Shown here: in pieces, positions 46,079 to 57,662 of the stretch | How positions within the stretch are numbered: the first letter of the stretch is position 1 | Layout: the number at the start of each line of letters is the position of its first letter | Assembly: GCA_963575645.1 (NCBI GenBank) | Contig: OY754468.1 | Location: 21,166,465 to 21,230,464, forward strand | Origin: Xanthostigma xanthostigma | Taxonomy: Eukaryota; Arthropoda; Insecta; Raphidioptera; Raphidiidae | Direction: 5' to 3' | Length of the DNA: 64,000 nt | Position numbers and translations under genes: made by a program | The notes under the pieces: model-generated | What the model was told of the DNA's origin: nothing | Database searches by the model: none | Seen by the model: the letters and a program-made list of their open reading frames with translations, nothing else

Positions 46079-46231
46079 TGTTGTATATTTAGGTATCAGT
46101 TTAGAATGATTTAAACGTATTCCACGATAGTTAGTTTATTAATAATTATTTTATCACTGTTTCGTACAATCATAGATTCAGTTACATAATAAGTACAATG
46201 ATTATAATATTATCTAATACCCTATATAACA
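46079..46231 (-). repeat. 5' LTR of the gypsy element
   Basis: Identical to 41648-41800. In coding sense it begins TGTTATATAGGG and ends ATATACAACA, so it carries the promoter for the gag-pol transcript. Confidence 0.95.
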
Positions 46232-46358
46232 GTTATATTTATCAATTAATATGCATTTATCAAATTAGTTTACTAACAATATACCTAATTCAGTTTTGAC
46301 TTTTTGGGCAAAATATACTTCATCCAAGTGTGTATAGGCTTTCACGGCCGGTGTTGAT

Positions 46359-46546
46359 CCAAATCTTCTTGGTTTCCGGGCTTGTATGCCGTGGTCCATT
46401 GGTATTACTACCTGACGTTTCGTCTACAACTGCGGTAGACATTATCAAAGGCGCCTTTGATAATGTCTACCACAGTTGTAGAAGAAACGTCAGGTAGTAA
46501 TACCAATGGACCACGGCATACAAGCCCGGAAACCAAGAAGATTTGA
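46359..46546. mobile_element. 188 bp near-perfect palindrome
   Basis: The centre is ATTATCAAAGGCGCCTTTGA-TAAT with no loop; arms of about 93 bp read ATCTTCTTGGTTTCCGGGCT... and mirror each other with only about three differences. The left flank TATAGGCTTTCACGGCCGGT-GTTG is a phrase I remember from other animal genomes. Half copies are at 22010 and 40958. Confidence 0.85.
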
Positions 46547-47520
46547 ATACATACTTCGTTTTTTTTTTTTTTTTGTAAGTCAATTCTTCTCGATTATCCA
46601 ATAATTTGACGTTTCACAAATGGTATAAAAAATACGTTTTCCTGTGATTATCGATTATCTCGATTATAGATGCAAGTAGCAAAATTACAATATTATCTAT
46701 AATAATAAATTTATCACTTCTAAATGAGAAATAATAATTTTTATCCCTGTCACAAGTGCTGCTTCTCGTGGCTAATTGGAGGCACTGCTCCCAGGCAAAA
46801 AGCTCATTCTGCAGGCGCAGTGTTCGCGCGATAAACGCAGGTGGAACGCGTTTATTCTGAACGCTGCTTTATAGGGATGCTGTACGTGTAATCGACGTAC
46901 ATACAGACACGTATTTCAACATAAATACATGCACGGATACAGATGTACCTACACATGTACGCAGACGTCTTGTCAAATGTTCACAATATCCCACTGTGAA
47001 ACGCGAATCTATACAAGCCAAACATCAAAACTATAAAATATGATGAATTCATTAATCATACTCTTCGTAACATGTTTTGTCTTAGCGCATGCATATGTAC
47101 CTATGTGCATGAAGGCAAAAAACGAAAACTATTAAAAAATAAACAATGGCCGATGGATCGGTAAAAAATATATTAATAAGCGTTGTGCAGACAAATACAT
47201 ACATTATTAATGGCCTTGCTGAATGTGTTCGTGTTTTTTACGGTTTTTAATTTTAATAAAACCGCTGTTCACGTCGAGGTGTTGACTGCTGCAAGTCAAT
47301 ATTTTGCATTTCAAAAACATAATAGACACAAATTTGTTCTTCGAGCGACTGGCAGGAAATTAAAAAAAAGAATGTCAGAGATAAAGGGATCATGCAAAGG
47401 CGGTGTCATGTTCAGCTGAACTGTGAAAAAATCAAATATGATATACTTGGTACGGTACCTACAGTGCAGTCTATCAAATGTGTGATGGCGCAATCTATAT
47501 GATGATTAATTACTTTACCT
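46547..47520. other. No gene seen
   Basis: A T run at 46558-46575, otherwise short frames without motifs. Confidence 0.4.
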
Positions 47521-47600
47521 ATCTTAAGGCCGCTACACACAAGGCTGGAAACACTGTTAGCCGGCCGACTGACTTCACTGCGGGCTCGCTTGCTAGATCA
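47521..47600 (+). repeat. Fragment of the Harbinger-like MITE family
   Basis: CTTAAGGCCGCTACACACAAGG repeats the left end of 24970-25402; what follows matches the body only in parts (CTGCGGGCTCGC, TTGCTAGAT). Confidence 0.55.
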
Positions 47601-47639
47601 CAAGATAGATTGTAAAATTAGAATGGATTAGAACAAAAT

Positions 47640-48420
47640 TTTGGGAGGATGTTTGGTATACAAATATGAAGAGCCCTATTGTTTTTTGAGGAAAATCGGC
47701 GCATGCGCAAAAGAGATACTATGTAACGGTGTTTTTTTTTTATATAATAATAGTATACTTTTCATAACGACTTATTGTTCTATTTATTTATTCAAGGAAG
47801 TTTTGTTAATTTTTTTTTCTAAACTGTATAGTTTCGGAAATATTTTAAAAATTAAAAAAATCAGCTGTTCTTTTGTTTCGTAGATCTGTCGGAAGTAAAC
47901 TAGTTAAGCATGCTTTGAGTAATTTTTACATGACGTGGTACATATTATATAGCAGGCCTGGGCAAATAGCGGCTCATGGGCCGGATCCGGCCCGCAGCAC
48001 AATTTTGTCCGGCCCGCGAAGCATTTTATAAATTTTAGAAAAATAGTAAAGAAATAGCAAGGGCCAGAACCGACGAAAAAAGGACCTAAGGAGCTTTTTT
48101 TTTGCTCTCCAAATGCGGAAATAGGAAATGGAATGTGAGGACTTTTTTTTGCTCTGCAAATTTTTGGCCCGCGGTCAAATTTTCATCAGCTATGTGGCCC
48201 GCGGCAAATTTTCATCCGCTATGTAACCCGGCGATCAAAATATTTGCCCGCCCCTGTTATATAGGTAACCGTGGCAACGAATAGCAAATATCATATTAAA
48301 TACTAGCCATTACCCGCGTCATCTCACACGATATCAGAAATGTTATTTTCTGTATTATATTAAATCAAATGTAAATATTTTTGAAGTTGGAATGGTCCTG
48401 TCGCCCAGTTGGCTAGAATT
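47640..48420 (+). repeat. Dispersed repeat family A, copy 2 (interrupted)
   Basis: Matches 13830-14310 from GCCCTATTGTTTTT through AATCGGCGCATGCGCAAAAG, AAACTAGTTAAGCATGCTTT, CATTACCCGCGTCATCTCAC and GGTCCTGTCGCCCAGTTGG. It is split at 47953-48256 by a hAT-type MITE, so family A is older than that insertion. Confidence 0.75.
47953..48256. mobile_element. hAT-type MITE, copy 1
   Basis: 304 bp, starts CAGGCCTGGGCAAATAGCGG and ends GATCAAAATATTTGCCCGCC-CCTG. The 8 bp TTATATAG is duplicated exactly at 47945-47952 and 48257-48264. CAGG.. ends and 8 bp duplications define the hAT superfamily. The inside has GGGCCGGATCCGGCCCGC and no ORF of note. Confidence 0.93.
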
Positions 48421-49360
48421 TTTTTTAATACACATACATTGCAGCACAAAAAAGACTACCAGACTACCATCTGCAACAATTACGCGGAAACTTGAACAAT
48501 AATAATTGAAATAACAACTTACATAATTGGCAAATGTAACAAAAAACGAAATTAAATTTTTTAACACGGGAGCTGAAAATTCCAATTTGTCGTATAAAAC
48601 GAAATTTGCGGACTAAACAAAGTATTGTTTACTCTTTTAGTAGCACGCAAAACGTATTCATGAATTTTGATTACATAGTATTCAAGTCATAAGACATCAA
48701 AGATAACTAGAAAAAAAGACTAATAAAAAAGTTTTGATATAATTAACCAATTCAGTGCATGTTTCACCTGCTAATACATCGGATTCAATAATAAGAGGAA
48801 TAAAAATAATTAAAATTACATAATTATATACCCAAAAGTATAGACACGAGTGTAGGTTAGTTTTGTATTATAATATACAATTTATATTTTAATGACAATG
48901 TCAGGTATGTCTAGTTAGATATAAAGCAGAGACTCTCAAAAGATTTCGGACTATACAGTATACACTATACACATTATTAGGCCAGTCAAAATGCGTTTGT
49001 GATAAATCAATACATTTGAAAGTGAATGAAAATCGAGTGAAGTTAATAAAACCCAGAAAATTATTTTTAAAAATCACGAAAAACGAGTATTGTCAGTCTC
49101 AAAACGGCACAAAAACTATGAAAAATTTCGGAGAGACATTCTAAACTGCAGATTAATACACCCGTTAGACATTAGAAAATTGAAGTAATTACTTTAAAAA
49201 AACGGCATCTCGACTACTTCCACTTATGAGGTGTTTTAAAATAAAGATGCAATTACGATAACAAGACCCAAAGATGATCAAACGTGAAGAAAATCAATTT
49301 GTTTCAAATGCAGATTGGTATTTATTTGACTATATCTGGAGTGCTCAGCAGGCCGACACT
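48421..49360. other. No gene seen
   Basis: AT-rich, short frames only. Confidence 0.4.
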
Positions 49361-49369
49361 AAGGACGAT

Positions 49370-49580
49370 GATCCTGGAAACTATGCGGATTTTGCGATAT
49401 GGGGTTGAAACACCATATCACGTTCAAATGTAAGGCTCTATAGCCAACAGGAGAATATTCATCTTTGATTTAACAGATACGAACGGAATCGTTCCGTAGG
49501 TTATTGGTCAATCTTCTGGAATTCATAAGAACATCGGTTTTGGGTCAACTAAAACCAACACTAAATGTTTTAAACTTTTC
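49370..49580 (+). pseudogene. LINE C-terminal zinc-knuckle remnant
   Basis: In one frame LCGFCDMGLKHHITFKCKAL (C-x2-C...H...C) followed by broken frames. A C-C-H-C knuckle at the very end of ORF2 is typical for RNase H-bearing LINEs of the I/R1/jockey kind. The downstream 110 bases align with 51880-51990. Several stops; clearly dead. Confidence 0.6.
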
Positions 49581-50300
49581 TTTAATTCTCTGAAACTAAT
49601 TTATGAATTCCTAATTAATGTTACTTGATTTTAATATTCTTATTCAACAAATTAGTATGCAGTCAAATCTAATGAAATCGACTCTATTAGGAACTAGAAA
49701 ATAAAGACATGCAACAATGTTCATAAATATCGAGTTAATTAGTTTCAATGTTTCTACATAATGTCTTTATTAGACTTCCACCCACTCCAAAATAAAGATA
49801 TGTCAATAAATTTTATACCTATCCCAATAATAAAATAGTTTGAATGGCACTGAATTAAATGGAATGTTCTAATGTTTAAGATTAAAAATAAAAATAAATA
49901 ATCTAGCTGGACATAAATAGCTAGTCACCGGTTTAACAACACATCGGCTATGGAGTACAATCGTTGCATGAACTTACATATTACATCCAACCACACATAA
50001 TATACAACATTCAGTAGCGTACATATATCACACTATTTTTAGAGTGCTTTGTTGTCTTCCAAATATTTTTATAAGGCAATAATAATAAAAAAAATCAACA
50101 AATTCATTGCCTAAGTATCCTACATTTTTTTTTTTTTTTAAGAGCGAATCGGCTTCTATGGCCATTATCGCGTAATAATAATAAATGTATATGTACATAG
50201 GTATGATAATATTAAGGTAAGTATCTACATGTTATATTACATATAAATCACAAATAATGTTAATGCTAATTAATAAGGTAAGTAGAATGAGCTGGTATTT

Positions 50301-50500
50301 TTAAATGTCTTTGTATTTATTTATACTTTTTGGATAATTAATAGTTGACTTTATGTTTTTCTCTTCATTATTTAAAATTGTTTCTAGATCCTGTGGAAGT
50401 TTAGTATCCATCCGTTGGACATCGTATAGTGGGCAAGTCACCAAAAGGTGTTCTACCGTCAGAGGAACGTTGCAGATCTCGCATTCCGGCATTTTATTTT
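50301..50500 (-). pseudogene. LINE C-terminal remnant
   Basis: The minus frame reads MPECEICNVPLTVEHLLVTC and PLYDVQR, the C-x2-C-x9-H-x4-C cluster plus the CPLYxxxR phrase that close many LINE ORF2 proteins; it ends at 50301. A T run at 50126-50141 may mark the poly(A) end of this copy. The upstream part of ORF2 is not seen. Confidence 0.7.
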
Positions 50501-51469
50501 TCTTTGAGGTATTTCGCGACAGAAAGATTTAAATTTTTTTTATGTGAAACATCTATTGGCGTGCCTTGGCAGTCAAACCATGACGAAGGCATGACGCTCT
50601 CTTATGCCGCCATGACGCTCCGACGTCACCGCTCTCGACTCTCTTGTATGTGCGCGCGCGTATACTATACACTTCGTTGCTCCTTTATGTGAGCTGTGTA
50701 CTGCGTGTCTATAGTATACTTGACACATTGACCGCATGTATACACACTATGTTTCACAACTGCGAGGCGTCCCACGAAAGTTTCCATTTTTTTTTTAAGT
50801 AAAGCTTCTTTAGTCGCGAATTGAGAGTAGCTCAGACCTTTTTTCGATTTACAGATGGCGGAACGAAAGATGAAACATAGCTACGGACGCACACCAATTT
50901 TGTGATCGGTTTCCGCTATTTAAAGGCGGCGTCAAAACGCATCTGTTGGAAACATAGCGATAAACGCAAACCAATATCCATAGCCAACGTAATTTAATTT
51001 ACGAGTGATTTAATTTGTGAGTGAACATTTCCCAAAAAGTGACAGTGGTAAAGCCAAATTAAAAGAAGTGTTACTTCAACCGCGCGTAAAGGTTACACAC
51101 ACTCATGTTTTTTGTTTTTTTTTTTTGTTCGTCGATGACACCGTTTTAAAATCAATGGTCGACGTCCGTTTGTTTCGATAACGATACCAAATCCTTTATT
51201 CATACACTACATCCATGGGGAGCGGGAGAGTAAGTCATATATTTTTCATTATGAAAATCAAAAAACAACGCAAATTCCTAGTGGGAATTTTCAGGACACG
51301 TATTGCATGTTAGATTCGGGTATATATAATTAATCTCTTGTCTCCTCACAGATCATTATATTTTGTTTGTAAAGCGACATACACATTGGAAGCTTGTGAA
51401 ACTGTGATTCATTAAAAAAACATCATTTCTATTATTCTACTATTGTCTATTGTATGTGTGCAAGGAGAA
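50501..51469. other. No gene seen; GC-richer block
   Basis: 50540-51080 is richer in GC and CpG than its surroundings, with ATGACGCTC repeated and GCGCGCGCG; it could be an old element 5' region. No frame with motifs. Confidence 0.4.
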
Positions 51470-52030
51470 CATTAAGAGAGGCTATCAAAATCAGCTCATC
51501 CATATTCTCTCTGATAACCAGGCGGACAATTAAATCATTGAAATCCTATAAATTCAGCTGGTCCGAGATTCTTCGAAATGACCTACGTACTAGAAATTTA
51601 GTTTGTTTAATTTAGGTACAAGGTCACGAAGGAATCTGGGGCAACAAAAAGGCAAATAGCGAAATTCCTTGGACCAGAAGTGTAGAATTACTTAGTATAT
51701 AAATATTCACCACAAGGTGAGGAGCAACTCTCTGACTGGAGCTTGAATTCGGGAAATATTGTGAGTCCTTCAAATAGGCTTACAGACAATATTTGTACAC
51801 CAAAACTCGGGAAAGTGGCCGCACTTTTCATACGTCAGAAATCGACATTGGTTGCGATATGGAGAACAAAATGAATGAGAGGCCTTAGCCTGCAGGAGAA
51901 CAGTCAACTTTGGGTACATTGATGATGACAGAGTAATTCCGCAAGATAATCTAATCGCCAATCTTCTAGAGCTCATGAGAAGATCCCAATTATTGGAGAG
52001 CTGGATCCAGAATAAAGGGAAGCACAATAA
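51470..52030 (+). pseudogene. LINE RNase H and C-terminal remnant
   Basis: HILSDNQADN near 51510 resembles the second catalytic box of LINE RNase H (xxSDSQAA), and VQGHEGIWGNKKANSEIPW (51618-51680) is the VPGHxGIxGNExAD box. The later part (51880-52010, DDDRVIPQDNLIANLLELM) aligns at the DNA level with 49435-49570. Stops and shifts throughout. Same family as the 49.4 kb remnant, about 2.1 kb away. Confidence 0.65.
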
Positions 52031-53254
52031 TCCTTATAGGATGCCATGCATCAATTGGTTGTCCAAGACCCACCGCCCTAATTAATTAATTCATTCCTGA
52101 AGAGACACATATTTCGAAAGATATTTTTTTTAAGTTACGCCACTGTAAACGTGGCATATACAGGTACACTGTCCTGGTGGCTACTGGTCATGACATAACG
52201 ACTACCTTAACTGTTGTGTCCCCCTCCCGTTCATCTCTGCACCCGTCCACTGCGACCATCCGCATCTTGCTAAACAACGACTACTTGATAATACATAATA
52301 TACAGATTATTATCGTTATATCTGGATAGTGAATCAGCTACCATAATACTTTGTCGATTCTTTAAATAATCACCGAACTTAACACTACACCATCGCATCT
52401 GTGTGAACCTGTGAACACTAGTGTTCGATAATAATTATTGGAGAATGCAGCTAGATAACAATATTTATAGATGCGTATATCGTTTTGATATTGATGATGT
52501 GTTGTGGCCATTCGTTTAATTTGCCAACGAGACTATTTATTATGTGGTAAATTATTTTCTACCAGAACGATTAAAGCCTCCGGCTTTAAACAAAATATAT
52601 CATGGTAGTAGATTTTTTTTAAGCAAAAAATCTTTTAATATGGTAGGGTAAAATTCATTCATGCTTTACGCGATGTATACAAAAACAAACAACTCTTGAT
52701 TGAATAAAATAACGCTGATACAGTCTTACGTTTAATTAAATAACACCAATTAGAGCTTTCCTCATTAAAACCCACAAAGAAAAGTTAAAACTAGTGCAAT
52801 ATTAATTACAAACGTAATTTGTTTAAAGACATCATTTTATTAGTTTTCAGTATTTTGTAATTAAAGATTAGCCGTACGCGATAGCAATGAAACACAGTAA
52901 CGACGGCATTAGTGGAGCTTTTGGCTCCACCATCTTGTGCTATCATTTTTTGGTCAGAAAACTGCGCTGGCGCGCCCACAACAATTTCACCGTAATCAAA
53001 TGAATGGTATACGAATGCAGAGGTCCTGAATAGAGAGACGAACGCATATTAATGTCTATATACCTATTACATTAAAATATTTTGAGTTTTTTTAATCTTT
53101 AACTGTTGACAAAACATTTCTATGAATAAATATTAAATGGATACTATTGATTAATGACTGGTTCATTTGAAATTTAAAAAATGAAACGGAAGTTGACTTT
53201 GTAGCTTTCAAGTTAAATAAATAAAGATAATCAATTTCAATACCTTTAATAAAT
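52031..53254. other. No gene seen
   Basis: A pyrimidine-rich patch near 52215-52260 and otherwise AT-rich sequence; no motif. Confidence 0.4.
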
Positions 53255-53659
53255 CAGGGATGCACAGATATACGATCCACTGCAGATGTGCGGCCAGCCA
53301 ACAAACGCGAAAATAGGCTGTTGACAGTTGAATATGCAACAAATTTAATGAAGGTAACTTAATAAAAACGCGTTTAAAGCATTGCAAACATATGCATTTG
53401 TGAACAAACGTTTTCGATTCCGAAAATAAATAAAATCGAAACCCCCTAGCAAAACGATTTGGAAGCAATTTTACGTGTGAGACAAGTCATAATTTGGAAC
53501 CAAAGATCAAAACAAATTATTGTTAGTCCGATGCAATGTCATACTTCGAATTAAAAATTATAATGACATTAAATCATTTTCAAACGTTTCTTCAGTTGTT
53601 TTTATTTACTCATAATCTATCCGAGTGGCATTTGGTTCCAATAAGTCTGTGCATCCCTG
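53255..53659. mobile_element. hAT-like short element
   Basis: 14 bp perfect inverted ends CAGGGATGCACAGA and TCTGTGCATCCCTG bound 405 bp. Flanks TAATAAAT and CTTTAAAT are at best an eroded 8 bp duplication. No transposase. Confidence 0.65.
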
Positions 53660-54562
53660 CTTTAAATACTTGACTGGAAGTTTTTTAAAATCGCAGACCA
53701 TTTTAATTCTTTCCTGTTTGCTATTTTTTTTTGCATTGGTGCACGTATATTAAAGTTGTTTACATTAAAATTTCAATACATTACAAAGAAATATATTTAA
53801 TTTACATAACTAAAGACGGATTAACAAAGCGTTTTGATTATCGCGCTGAGTGAAAAAATGACATCGAAATTTAAGTGAGTACTTAAGTTTGTACAAAGGA
53901 TATGTCAATCATTTGATGTAACAAATACGCTTTTTAAAAGATCTATCCTTGGTACACAACACACACTAATTTACCGACTATCTATGCCGGCCATTATGTT
54001 ATTTATTGTATAAAAAAAGGCCAGTCATCAATTTATATAATATATCATCCTCGTTATAGTCTATCACCGACTGATGAATTTACAGTCGTACAAAAGGACG
54101 ACGTTCGGCAACAACAGGCAGTTTTTTTAATATTAAAACGTCTCTTAGGAAGTACACTTCAGTAAAGGGATTATGTGAGGTGTTTTTTTTGACGTGATAA
54201 CGTCTTATAAGTTGATGAAACACCGGCTGCACACACGAAAAAGTGTAACGTTCCGCCTGAGCCTGAGAGTGCATATAAGCGATAGAGAGGCACGATCGGC
54301 CCAAGCGTCGGCTTGTACGCATTTCTCTCTCTTCTCGCGTGACGTCAGAAAGTTCATCAAACTATTTGACGTTTGTTCTGACAAAGTGTGCGTTCAACAT
54401 TTTTTTCGGCTGTTCCAGCGAAAGCTACATCTGACAGATGGCCTTTGTTTTATAAATCAAGATATCTAATAAAAATGTCATAAATTATCGAATTTTTAAA
54501 GCAATTTTTCAGATAATACATCGTTATTTGTTCGTTTTTGCACGGATATTTTTTGTGTTATA
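53660..54562. other. No gene seen
   Basis: 54190-54460 is open on both strands for 80-91 codons and has GTGACGTCAG (CRE-like) at about 54339 and GTGCATATAAGCG near 54271, but no recognisable protein; too weak for a gene or promoter call. Confidence 0.35.
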
Positions 54563-55287
54563 CAGCGTGTCCCATTTTAATGTCCCACCCCGGATAACTT
54601 TTGTCAGTGACCTTGAATGAAAAATTGTTTGGTACAAAAGTTGTACAACTTGGAGGGGGACATTCGATGGCACTAATACATTTGACCTTAGGTATAAGGT
54701 TCAAGGTCATTCAAGGTCAACTTTGTTTTTTTTAATGGAACGTCCTATTTTTGACATCGGCAATCGATTGCGCGTGAAAAAATATGAAACTTTTGTCTGA
54801 AACTTTTTTCGAGAACGGGCAAAACTCTGTGCGTCTGTTAGTCGGTTATTCGGTTAATCTGTGAACACTATACAGGTCAAACGGATGAACGGATTGAAAC
54901 GAAATTTTGGGAGGATGTTTGGTATGCAAATATGAAAAGCCCTATTGTTTTTGAAGAAAATCTCACCATTCTCGAGTTGAAAATTCAAAAATTTTCAATT
55001 TTGAAGGTTAAATTAATTGAGAAAATTTGCCCGTTCTCGAAAAAAGTTTCAGACAAAAGTCTCATATTTTTTCACGCGCAATCGATTGCCGATGTCAAAA
55101 ATAGGACGTTCCATTAAAAAAAAACAAAGTTGACCTTGAATGACCTTGAACCTTATACCCAAGGTCAAAAGTATTAGTGCCATCGAATGTCCCCCTCCAA
55201 GTTGTACAACTTTTGTACCAAACAATTTTTCATTCAAGGTCACTGACAAAAGTTATCCGGGGTGGGACATTAAAATGGGACACGCTG
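54563..55287. mobile_element. Tc1/mariner-like foldback
   Basis: Ends CAGCGTGTCCCATTTTAATG and its complement, flanked by TA on both sides. Arms of 265 bp (54563-54827 and 55023-55287) are nearly identical. The 200 bp centre contains CTCTGTGCGTCTGTTAG, GGTCAAACGGATGAACGGAT and CCCTATTGTTTTT, which belong to dispersed repeat family A. No transposase. Confidence 0.85.
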
Positions 55288-55783
55288 TATAATTATTACA
55301 GATTCATCCAAGCCAAAGTTTAACTGAACGCACTCTCATCCAATAGCGATAATGGCAATATGGCGCTAAAAATAATTAATAAATGTCATTTTATTTTGTT
55401 AAAAATAACTGATCGCCGTCATTATGGATAAAATATGATATTATTCACAACGAATGGAAATGTATTGATCAATTGATAGTTTGTACACAAACGCAGCTAC
55501 ATTTTGTATCAAAAACAAATCTTGGGAGATATCTGCATTTCATAACAGCAGATAAATTATACGGTTTGCTAACAAGTATATAATATATATACATTCTTTT
55601 AAATGTCTTTTATAATTGCTTAAAAATATGTATTTTGCTTTGGTTGATCAAATTATTAGTCGGTAAAAATATAGTTTGACAGCTACTAAAATTTAGGTTA
55701 TGTATTATTAAATATGGTATTCGAGCGGAATACGTTATCACGTAAAACTATCGTCCGTAAACCGACTTTACAGACAACCAATT

Positions 55784-56060
55784 TTTTTCTAAAATTTAAA
55801 CCTACTATTCCCCTTGGTGAGGTTTAGTAAGTTGTGGTGGGTATTGCGGGGTTCCAGTGTGCGATTGGCGGTCGTTGCTGATTGCTGGTCTAATGGTAAC
55901 ATGGGTACCTTCACGAACAGGATTTTCTGCTTCGTGCTGGTCCATGATTGATAAGTGGTCTTTTAACTCTGGGTTAAAAAAGGTTTCAATTATTTCTTTC
56001 TTCAGCGTAAAGTGCCAGCGGAACTCTCAACATATCGTTCCTCGGACAAAAGAAACATTC
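55784..56060 (-). other. Possible coding relic plus SINE-like fragment
   Basis: Minus strand reads a frame HFTLKKEIIETFF, one T too many, then NPELKDHLSIMDQHEAENP and a stretch ending QLTKPHQGE. I do not recognise it. The end (55784-55850) is the same short repeat as 63680-63770 (CTCACCA..GGGG..CCCACCACA), so at least that part is repeat-derived. Low confidence as a gene. Confidence 0.25.
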
Positions 56061-56409
56061 CGTGTTCGCTCCGTCTTTGGAGCTTTATGCAAGGCTACTT
56101 TTAAATATTACTACTTACAAAATGCAAGCACAAACGCATAGCTATTATCTTCTGCAACAAGATGCCGTTGTTTTGTGCCATGCCGAGCCCCTCAGTACTC
56201 CTGCGAGATATGTGAGACCAGCATTGTGATAAATCTCTTCGGCAAATAACCAAGTCATGGCACACTTCGCATTATTATCTACAATGATAATAATTATTTC
56301 AATCATTAATTCCGTGAAGATATAATACTCTGTGTATCGAATGCTACAAAATAAATGGATCTGAACTGTGTCTATGTTAAATATTGACTCCGATGTTTGG
56401 AGCTGCCAT

Positions 56410-56925
56410 TTTTACCATTCCAACCGACAAGTGGGGAATGACACTAGTTTAGGTCAAAAATCACTTTTCAAAATTTTACAATATCTTTTCGTTTTGAGGT
56501 TCCCTGAATCCAAAAAATATATTTTTGGAAAAACTCTGTGCGTCTGTTTGTTAGTCTGTGAGCACGATACAGGTCAAATAGATGAACCGATAGATGAACG
56601 GAAATTTTGGGACGGTATTTGATATGCAAATATGAAGAAACCTATTGTTTTTGGGGAAAATCGGCGCATGCATAGAAAAAATATACTTACGCTATAACGG
56701 TGAAATAAACTAGTTAAGCATTCTTTGATTAATATTTACATGACGTGGAACTGTTGGAACATGTAATGTAGATAGAATAGCAAATATCATATTAAATACT
56801 AACCATTACCCGCGTCACCTCACGCAATATCAGAAATTTTCTTTTCATCAATATAGTATATCAAATGTCAATATTTTTCAGTTGAAATGGTCCCGTCGCT
56901 CAATTGACTGGAATTTTTTTGTAGG
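56410..56925 (+). repeat. Dispersed repeat family A, copy 3
   Basis: Contains CCAACCGACAAGTGGGGAAT, AAAACTCTGTGCGTCTGT, ACCTATTGTTTTTGGGGAAA, AATCGGCGCATGC and CATTACCCGCGTCACCTCAC in the order of copy 1, but lacks about 130 bp after AACGGTG that copies 1 and 2 have. Confidence 0.75.
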
Positions 56926-57544
56926 TTATAATTTAAGAATTTTGAAATATTTAACACTACTCTGTTAATCACACTTAAAGATTGTTACGGTCTATTTTTT
57001 TATATCAAGAACTGAGATTCCAAATATAAAAAATAAACACGAAACATAATAGCAAATCATGTTAGCATCGTTAAAGATGTTTAAAAAATTTTCCTGATGA
57101 TGCTAACATAGCTATTGAAACGTGCAACGAAGTAAGTGGTGTTTTGTGATTATTTTTATTATTCGGTGTCCTGAAACGTCACAGATTCAATCACGCCTCC
57201 AGACTCCAGAGAATCATTTAAGGCAATCAATTTGACAATCTGATTTTAAAAATTTTAATTTCGCACCGGAAGCTTAGAAAAGCAATATGTTAAAACAAAA
57301 GAGACCGAAATGACGAACAATTTATATCAACAAGAGATGGTTATAAATCTAATGAAACAGATCAAGTGACAAGATTAAAGTGATGTATGTAGCCAATAAA
57401 AACACAATAATTTTTTAATGTCGAGATTTAGTATTTCCGGTGTCTTTTCATTAAATTGTTTACTTTCCCATATAGGAGAAGTCTTGTAAGTTAATGTAAA
57501 AATTCGACTCTGAATGTTTGATGAATTCGCGTTCTAATTCTAAA
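56926..57544. other. No gene seen
   Basis: A small hairpin (GTTAGCATC / GATGCTAAC) at about 57060-57110; otherwise nothing. Confidence 0.4.
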
Positions 57545-57662
57545 CCACGCACGCGAGCCCGCAGAGACGGCATTTCCATCCTCGCAGTCACTACGCCAGC
57601 CAGCACAAGTCGCAGCAGCGATGTCAGCTGCAAACCAGCGTTGTGTGCAGCGGCTTTAAGTT
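57545..57662 (+). repeat. Fragment of the Harbinger-like MITE family
   Basis: CGAGCCCGCAGAGACGGCAT, GCCAGCCAGCACAAGTCGCA and GTTGTGTGCAGCGGCTTTAA match the right third of 24970-25402, including its terminal TTAA. Confidence 0.65.

Larger units (their letters stand above)
41648..46231 (-). mobile_element. Complete Ty3/gypsy LTR retrotransposon (Mag-like)
   Basis: Full-length element of 4584 bp on the minus strand: two identical 153 bp LTRs, GTTAT duplicated on both sides (41643-41647 and 46232-46236), primer-binding site, polypurine tract and a single gag-pol frame. Short LTRs, one fused frame, no env-like ORF and the wording of the integrase region point to the Mag clade (K02A2.6-like), by memory. 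LTR identity and the unbroken frame say the insertion is young and possibly still competent. Confidence 0.95.

Noticed and set aside
54190..54469. 91-codon frame with CRE-like GTGACGTCAG
   Set aside because: Open on both strands, no domain, no evidence for transcription.
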